A stretch of DNA of 64,000 bases from Microbulbifer thermotolerans (lineage in GTDB: Bacteria > Pseudomonadota > Gammaproteobacteria > Pseudomonadales > Cellvibrionaceae), in the NCBI RefSeq assembly GCF_900112305.1, contig NZ_FOKT01000007.1, positions 222,891 to 286,890 of the forward strand, read 5' to 3'. The notes under the pieces are model-generated. The model did no database searches. It had not been told where the DNA came from and was given only the letters and a program-made list of their open reading frames with translations. The stretch's first letter is position 1; each line of letters starts with the position of its first letter. Shown one piece after another: positions 16,664 through 25,600 of this stretch. Position numbers and translations under genes: made by a program.

Positions 16664-19600
16664 ATGTCGGATGCAAGCGGGCGGAAATTCTTGAAAAGAG
16701 CACTTTTTTGTTGCTTTTTCGCCTTTATAGGGTTTCTGTTGTCGCCTGTAAATGCCACAGCGCAACAGTTGTGTCCGCAACCGGATCTGGACATAACGTT
16801 ACTGTCTAGCAGTTACTGTGAGCTTTGCGCCGGCGGCGAGGTGACTCTGCGCATTGCCAATAATACCCAGGCACAACCTGGAAACACTGGTAGCCGACAG
16901 TACCGCAACGAGAACCGCGATTTCAGCAATGTGCAGGTCACTCTGGATCTGGGACAACTGGACCAGGTTTATACGCCCGGGTCTGTGACCTGGAATATCA
17001 GCTCCCTGCCTCGCGGTGCCTGGACGGATAGAACCGTCACACTGAGTCCCATTGCCGGCGCGCAGGAGCAACTAGTCGCTATCTCGCGGCAGATTTCGGC
17101 CAGTGCGACTTACACTTACGGCAATTGTTCCGGAGAAGAGTATCGGGACCGGGAGGGGACTTGGCCCTTTGATAATTGGGAAGACTGGGAAGCTCTGCCC
17201 GGGAGTGGCAGCCCGTCTTCCGAGTCGGAAAATTTTACCGATGAGCTGCCGATTAAGGAACCTGGCCCCGTTGTGCACAAAGCGGTGCGCAATGTGGACG
17301 CGGGTATGCCGAGGGGCTTTTTTTCCAATTCGGCGAGTCCAAGTGGGGATGTTGTTTACGGTCATGAGGATGACGGCATTATCTGGCGGATAATCGTTGC
17401 CAACGGCGGCGATGCACCGATGTATGACGTTGTCTTTGATGACACTATGAACCCTTCCGGTGCCGCCAATATGGATATGGTTGCACTGTGCCGGACTGAA
17501 GCGGATGCCGAACAGGTGGCCAACGGGGCGAATCCCAGCTCGCTTAGTAGCTGTTATGCGATCAGTGGGGATTCTCTTTCGGGCAGCCTTCTTTCGGACT
17601 TTGGTTATGGCAATTCCATCGCCGCCGGTAGCAGTGTAACGCTGTATCTGGCGGGTTATTTACGCAATTCCTGTACTGGTCAGGTCAACACTTTTGACGG
17701 CGTGGAGTGGGGCTGTTTCCGCAATGGGAGCAGTGGCCCCCGCATTAATAATCCCGGTGATATCAGTGCCGGTGTTGAAAACGGATTGCCGAATTATTCC
17801 GATAATAGCGCCCGCTTTGGTGTGCTGTCAGAGCCAAATCTGAATCGCGGTATTCAGGGGCTGAACAATGAAGGCCGGCTCAATTACGATGTGGAGTTTT
17901 TTGGACTGCACGGTGAGTCGGAGCCGGTGGGGATGCGCGGTATGGTGCGTATTACACTGCAGAACCTGACTGGTGGCACCATTAATAAGGTCGTACTCAC
18001 CGACACACTGCCGGATGAATATATTCTCGATCCCAATTTCGAGCCCCAGTTTGAAATCTCCTCATTCCGCGGTAACTACCAAGCCTATGCGGGCCGCGTG
18101 TCTCGTTTGGATTGGGTCAACCGGGTTACTCCAGTCGCGGGAAATCAGAGCTATTTGTCGGACGCCCGGCTGAAAGCGCCGGTTTTTCGCCTGGCATCTG
18201 ATGATAACAGTCTGGGCACTATGGCCAATAGTGATCCTAATCAGGTGGATCTGCTTCGCCATGGCGATGAAGTCACTATTACTTTCCGCATTATTCAGGT
18301 CAACCAGAACGAGTCGCTGACATATTACGATCGCATGGCGAACCTGGATAATCATGACGAGAGCGGAGAGAGTGCGGGAAGCTCCAGAATCGACCCTGCA
18401 TCGATGGGCACACTGACCAACCGGCTAAAAGTGCGTTGGAGCGATTTCTGTGCCACCAATGGCTATGAGCATGACGATATTCCGGAGGCGGTGCAGGAAT
18501 TTACCCCCGATCCGGAAAACCTCAATGTCGATATTCCACATCCGCTTTATATTATTCGCGATGAAGGCTCGACACCGGTTACGGTCAATATTTGGAACAG
18601 CGGTGGCCATACGGCCAGTGATTATCTGTTCTATGTCACCTTTGGTGAGACCATCAATGTGGACAGTGCCCCGGCGCAGTGCTCACTAACCGTAAATCCG
18701 CTCTACCTGGACGGTAAACAGGTACCTCTGTGGAACACTCCTGCATGGCGGGGTGATGGGAATCCAAATAGCGATGGCAATCCCCTGCCAGATAATGCCA
18801 AAGTCTACGCCTGTGATGCCGGCGATCTCGCCGGTGGGGCCAGTGAAACTCTGGTATTTTGGCTGAGTAAAAATCACAACGTGGGCGATGACCTGACCAT
18901 GCGCGCGGACGTGATCGGGCAGATTACGCTCGCGGAGCCCGGTCAGGAAAGCGACTGGGCCAGCAGCGGCGAAGCGCTGGTTTATCCCACACCAGCCAAC
19001 CTGAATGGCGTTGACGGCACCACGCCCTCCCAGCAGCTGGCCAATAACTATACCCTGGACGCTGTGCGCGGCAGGGCACTGGGTTTCAATCTGCTCAAGC
19101 GCTATGTACCCGGGTCCTGTAAAGAAGCGCCGAATCGCGGTGGCAGCGATGGCGACGGCAGAAACAGCCCTCCACATATTTTGGTTGGCGAAGAGTGTGA
19201 CTTTGATCTTTATGCCGGCGGCTGGTTCGGTTTTGAAACTCCCGGTTGGAATATTACGGTTGACTCCATCGCTGTGGCGGATGCCCTTCCGCTGCACGCT
19301 GGCGGTGACGACAGCAACACTGGGCGTCAGCACTACATCCGCAAAGATGAACTCAGTGATATCTGCTCGACAAGCGGTCTGCCGCACTCCCCGAATTCTG
19401 TGTGTGAGGGTGTCATAGCCCCGAGCGGTTTTTCGCCGTCCGCGGCTCTGGAAGAGAGTGCGGGAAACAGCCTGAGCTGGACATTCGGCGGCACGGAAGT
19501 AACCAGTAAGGATTACTGGTTCCTGGCCAATATGACCACCCGTCTGCGCAACGAGCTCGAGGATCAGGTTAGTAGCCCCAACCAACATGGCGGTATAAGT

Positions 19601-22600
19601 GTTGACTACGGGCGCACGAGTTTTCAGGTTACTTATGCAGACAATGGTGGGAACCCAATCTTTAGCCAAGTTGTCGCCAACGACGGTTCCGGCGGTGCAG
19701 GTGCCTGTTTCAAATCGGGGGATGACTGGGAGAACCCGCAATTCGGTGCGGGCCAGGCATGTAATCCAGATTATCCCGGTTATCCACAGTGGCAGGACTG
19801 GACTGCTCAGCTGACAATCACTGAACCCAAACTGCATATCACCAAGGAAGTTTGTAATTTCACCCAGGCCGGGGAGAATCTCAGCGCTTGTGTTTGGGAA
19901 GACGAAAATGTCCGCGGCAGTAAGTTCGATGACTTCGTTTACCGTATCACGGTAGAAAACCGTCAGGAAGACGGCCCTACAGCCGCGCCCGCCTATGATG
20001 TGGTGATTACCGATATTCTCGATAGCCCGCAGATCTGTGTTTGGCCTTTTGATCGGGATGACTTGAACAATACGCCGGAAGGGGATTTCGGCCTGGTCGG
20101 TATCGACAATATCGGTGCCAATAATTACCAGTATGACCCGAGTAATCCCGATGCGGATATTCACTGTAAGGAAAATGGTGAGTCCGCGTACATCACTTTC
20201 TCTTACGATCACTCGGATGCGCTCAAGCAAATCGATGCTGGCGATAGTGTTGAACTCTTTTACCGGGTCACCCCGCACCGCACGGTGGTGCCGAATCAGA
20301 TGTTCGACAACACCGCTAATATTTTCCGCTACGACAGTTTGAGTGCAGAAGCGGGAAATCAAACCGCGCCGCGTATTGAAAACGTCAACCACCCGGGGGC
20401 GGACGGCAGTGTACCGCCGCGTGCGGATAACCGCGCCCACGGTGGTGCGCGTATCTATTGTGTCGACGGTAGCGACTACTGCGGTTCCGACGCGGCCCGC
20501 ATGACCATTATCGGGGTGGACTCAGAGCCCAAGGCGGTGGTGGAAACTTCCACTTACAACGCCGGTATTGCCACTGATCCGGATATGGCTTTGGGGCCAA
20601 TAGTCGGTCCTGATGACCGTGTTGATGTGGTTGTGGGTGAGGAAGTGCGCTTCCGTCTGGTCGGCACAGTACCTGCCGCACGTTTGCGGAATCTCACCTT
20701 CCGCGACGAACTTCCGGATGGACTCCGTTGCGTGGAAGTGGAAGAAGTAGACCTTAGCGCTCTGGATCCGGATGCCAACTGGTACACCGGTGACGGTCCC
20801 ACGACGCCAAAAGAGGGGACCACCTGCAGCGGCAATATTGTGGAGTGGCGCTATGGCGACCAGTATCTGCTCGACTATGACACCAGCAAATACGGAGACT
20901 TCGACGGCCTCTTCCCCATTACCCTGACCTTTGTGGCCAGGGTAGAAAACAACAGCATCACCGCGCATGGCGCCACGCTGACCAACCCGGGCGGTGTCGC
21001 GCAGATGACTTACGAGGACGCCGCGGGCAACCTGCAACAGCCAGCGAATTTCGATCCGATCAGCCTGAACGTGCGCGGCCCGCGCATAGAGCTGACCAAG
21101 GAATTCTCCGTCGAAGAAGTCGATGCCGATGACATAGTCACCGTCACCGTCACTGCCACCAACCCGGACTCCGCAACCAGCGCCACCGCCTACGATCTGC
21201 GGGTGCTTAACGATTTGCGCGGAACCAAATACCGCTATGTCGAGGGCAGTGAAGTCGGTGTAGATGTTGTCGATTTCCTGGATGGGGATACGAACGCGCC
21301 CATCTTCCGCTGGAATCGCAATGACACCGCGGCCCCCTACGCCATTCCTGTGGGCGGCTCAGTGACTTTCAGTTACAAGGTGCGCGTCGTCGGCGAAACG
21401 GAAGAGCCCGGTGTCACTGTGGCGCCGCACGAAGAGCTGATGAACACCATCGAAGCACGCTGGCAGTCGCTGCCGGGCAATGATATTGCCCTCAACGCGA
21501 GCGGGCTGATCGGTGACAATGGCGCGGAAGACGGGATGCGTATCGGTGATCTTCCGGGTGTCGCCGGGGATGTCAATGACTACGAAACCGATGCGCAGGA
21601 CTCCACTACGGTATGGGGGCTGCAGTTTACAAAGGCCGATATTACCGCGGACAACAGCCCGGAATCCCGTACGATTGGATCGCACCGTCGCTTTGAATTG
21701 GTCATTGATTTGCCGGAAGGCATTACCAGTGGCGTGGAGGTTACAGATAACCTCAACAATGGCACGGTGAGTTATGTACTCAATACCGCTGATGCAAACT
21801 TCCCCCTCGAGTGCGAGTATCGGGACATAGAGGCGATCGATAGCGGTGCAGGCCCGGTTAGTGCCCCGGCCATTGATTCCGGTTGTTCGCTATTGGGCGT
21901 GCCGGCAAATGACAGCGCCGACACGATCATCTGGAATATTGGCACTGTCGATACCGACAGTGAGGACGACAGCGCCGCGAACGACAAGAATCCACAGATT
22001 CGCATCCGCTATTGGGCGCGGATTAATAATGACGACGCGACAGATGACGGCGACGAACTCAGTAACCTGGCAACTCTGGAATACACCAATGGCCAGGATG
22101 GCAGTACCGAGCAGCTTCAGCCGCCGGCGACCGCCCCTGTCACCGCAGCCGAACCGCGCCTAAAAGTTGCAAAAACGGTCGCCAATAAAAATGGCAACGT
22201 CAATGCCCAGGGGGGTGACACGCTGGTTTACACCCTGGAAATCAGCCACGAGGCGTCCAATAGCGCAGCTTATGACCTGAGTATTGTCGACAGCCTGGCG
22301 CCCGAGCTGGTGCTGGATACTGGCTCCATCAACCTGACGCTGCAGGGCGCAGGTTGTGCGGCCGTGGACAGTTTCCAATTGCAGCCACAGACACAGCCGG
22401 ACGGTTCCGTGGCCTGGGGCCGCATCCGGGGCGATGATAGCCTGGATCTGCCACTCGGTTGCGCTGTTACGCTGACTTACGAGGCCAGCGTGCAGGGCGC
22501 ATTCGGTGGTGTAATCGAAAACAGCGTGCTGGTCGGCTGGACTTCTCAGAATCAAACGGACCCCACCCAGCCGTACGAGCGCGATGACAGTGACTGTATC

Positions 22601-25600
22601 GGCAACGCCGGCGGTGTTGCCAGTGGCCGAAATGATTACTGCACCTATGGCGAAGCCTCTATTGTCACTGAAGACAATACCTTCCTGACAAAAACGGTGG
22701 TCTCCGACAGCTACGATCCGGAAAACGACGCCGGTGTGCGCATCGGCGATACGGTGACCTACAGCCTGCAGTTAGGGCTGCAGCCGGGAATGACGCAGGA
22801 GCTGGTAGTGACCGACGAGCTGCCCACCGGACTGGTACTGGAAACAATAGTCAGCACCAGCTGTGATGACGGCTACACCTGCTCGTCGGTGACACTGCCG
22901 ACACTGCCGGCGACCGGTACCGTGGAATGGCGTTTCGGCGATGTGGAGCGCAATAATCCGGCACCGTTTGAAATTCAGTACATTGCCAGAGTCGTCGATG
23001 ATCCCGCGCTCGCCGGGGATGCCAGTATCGAATTGCGCAACCGGGCGCTGCTGAGTTATGTCGGCTCCGACGGCCACCCCACGCCGACAGATCTTCAGGA
23101 CGAAGCGGCCATTACTGTACTGCAGCCGGTGTTCGACCCACTGGTGAAATCGGAAAGGGGCGGCAAGCCCAACCCCTATACCGTTGTCGATTTGATAAAC
23201 GACGTTATGCAGTTCCGCCTGCAAGCCTGCAACAGCGGTGGAGCCCCCGCATACGGTATTGAATTGACCGACGACCTGGCGCCGCAGATGGATCAGACCT
23301 CCATCGAAAATCTCGCGCTTTACCTTTTCGACGGCACCAACCTGGAGCCGCTGGTTGACGGGACCGATTACACCTATACCGCGCCGCAAAATCCCGGTGA
23401 GGACATGCTGTTCCAAGTGAGCAGACCTGTTGCGCCGGGTCAGTGTCTGTACATTGATTACGACATCGGTTTTCAGTCCGAAGTCGGCGGCGGCGAAACC
23501 TGGGACAATACCTTCACAATCAACCAGCACTGGTCGCAGCCGGATGCTTCCGGCCGCCAATACGCGGCACTACCCGAAGCGGCGCCCTTTGTGATGACCA
23601 CCGCGGAGGCAAATGCCGGCCCGCTGCTCAAAGAACTGATTTCCCCCGATGACGGCACGGCGACCATTGGCGAAGAAGTGCGTTACCGCATCACCATTCC
23701 GCAGACGCCGGTGCCAACTTCCTCGCTCACCGATGTGGTGGTTACCGACACACTCGACGGCCTCGGTGACATCATGGTGTTCGAGAGCGCTACTTTGAAT
23801 GGTGCACCTATTACACCGGCCAGCCCCACGGATCTCACTTTTGATATCGGTGTGATTACCGCGGGTACCAGTGCCGAGCTGGAAATTGTGGCGCGGGTGG
23901 CCGACGTGGATAACGCCGTGGACGGTACCGTTATCGTCAACAGCGCCGACTACAGCTATAGCGAAGGCGGCAATACGGTTGTCGGCGGCGGCAATTCCGT
24001 TGAACTTACCATCGTCGAGCCCAAGTTGATCATGGATAAGCAGGGACCCGACGGTGGCACGCTGCAATCCGGTGTGCCCGGCCGCTTTGTGTTGGACCTG
24101 CGCAACGAAGGCGGCGGTGAAGCCTGGGATATTACGGTTGTCGATCTCTTGCCCGATACCGACCAGGGCGGTCTCTGTCAGACGCCGCCGCAAATCGCCG
24201 CAGTAGAAATTGTCGATGCCGGCGGTACCGTATTGAGTGTACTGGCGGAGTCCACGGACTACAGCGCCGTTTTCGATGCCGACAACTGTACCCTTACCCT
24301 GACCGGCAGCGGTGCCAACGCCGTACTGCTGCCCGAGCACCATTTGCGCATCAGCTACGACGCTTACCTGGATGCGGATACCGAGCACAACGCGTCCCTG
24401 ACCAATGTGGCGGGCGCAACCCTCTGGTACAGTCTGGAGAGCACACAGACCGGCGCGCGTGTTTATGACCCGGGCTTTACCAATGACCCGCCGGATGGTA
24501 CGCCTTCGGTGGAAGACCACGAAGACGCCTATACCTTGACGGCGGAAGTCCCCAGGATTTCCTTCCACAAAGCGGTGGCAAACCTGACCAGTGGTCTGAC
24601 TCCGGCGGCCACGGCGGCGCCCGGCGACCAATTGCAGTACACCCTGACGTTGACCAACCTGAACGATCTGGATGTCGAGAATATCGAGATTACCGATGAG
24701 TTGGGGCGCTTGAATGCCTTGCCGCTGTACGAATCCGGCACATTGCAGATTGTTTCGGTTCCGATGGGGGCCGACACCAGCGGCACCGATGCCATGGGGG
24801 GAACGCATGGTAGCGGGCTGTTGAATGTCAGCGGCTTGTCACTGGCCGCGGGCGAGACCCTGGAAATTATCTATGAAGTTACTTTAGCGGCTGTAATCGA
24901 CAGCGGCACCACCGTGCTGAACCAGGCTCAGGTACAGCTGCCCGGCCAGGCGCTGCAATATAGTGACGATCCAAATATCAACGGTGCCGATGATCCGGAC
25001 ACCGTCGGCGATGAAGACCCGACACAGATTCTCATTGAATCGGCTCCGCTACTGGTAGTCGAGAAAACTTCCGCGGATCTCACAGGCGACCCCGACTTGT
25101 TGCTGGCCGGCGATACATTGCGCTACACCATCCGCGTGGAAAATACCGGCAATGAAAATATTGTCGATGCCATGCTGCGTGACCAGGTGCCGGCCAATAC
25201 CACCTACGTGCCTGGTTCCACCACCCTGAACGGTGCGATGGTGGACGATGTCAATGGCAGCACGCCCCTGGCGGCGGGAATGTCGATTAATTCCCCGGGA
25301 GCGGAGGAAGGTTTTGTCGGTGCAACGGCCGCAGGTGCGGCGCCGGTTGTCGTTACGTTTGATGTCACCATCAACGATGTCAACGACGGCACGGTGATTT
25401 CCAACCAGGGCTATGTGAATGGCGCCGGTGCCGGCAGCGGCGCTTTTGATGAAGTGCCCTCAGACGATCCGTCCACCGATACGCCCAATGACCCCACGAT
25501 CGACATCGTCGGCGACCTGCCGCTGCTGATCGCCCTTAAAACCGTGGAAATCGTCGAAGATAACTTGTCCGCGGGTGTTGTCGATCCCGGTGATGTACTG

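Noticed and set aside
18686..20440. 584-codon - strand open frame opposite the giant gene
   Set aside because: Same antisense artefact as above.
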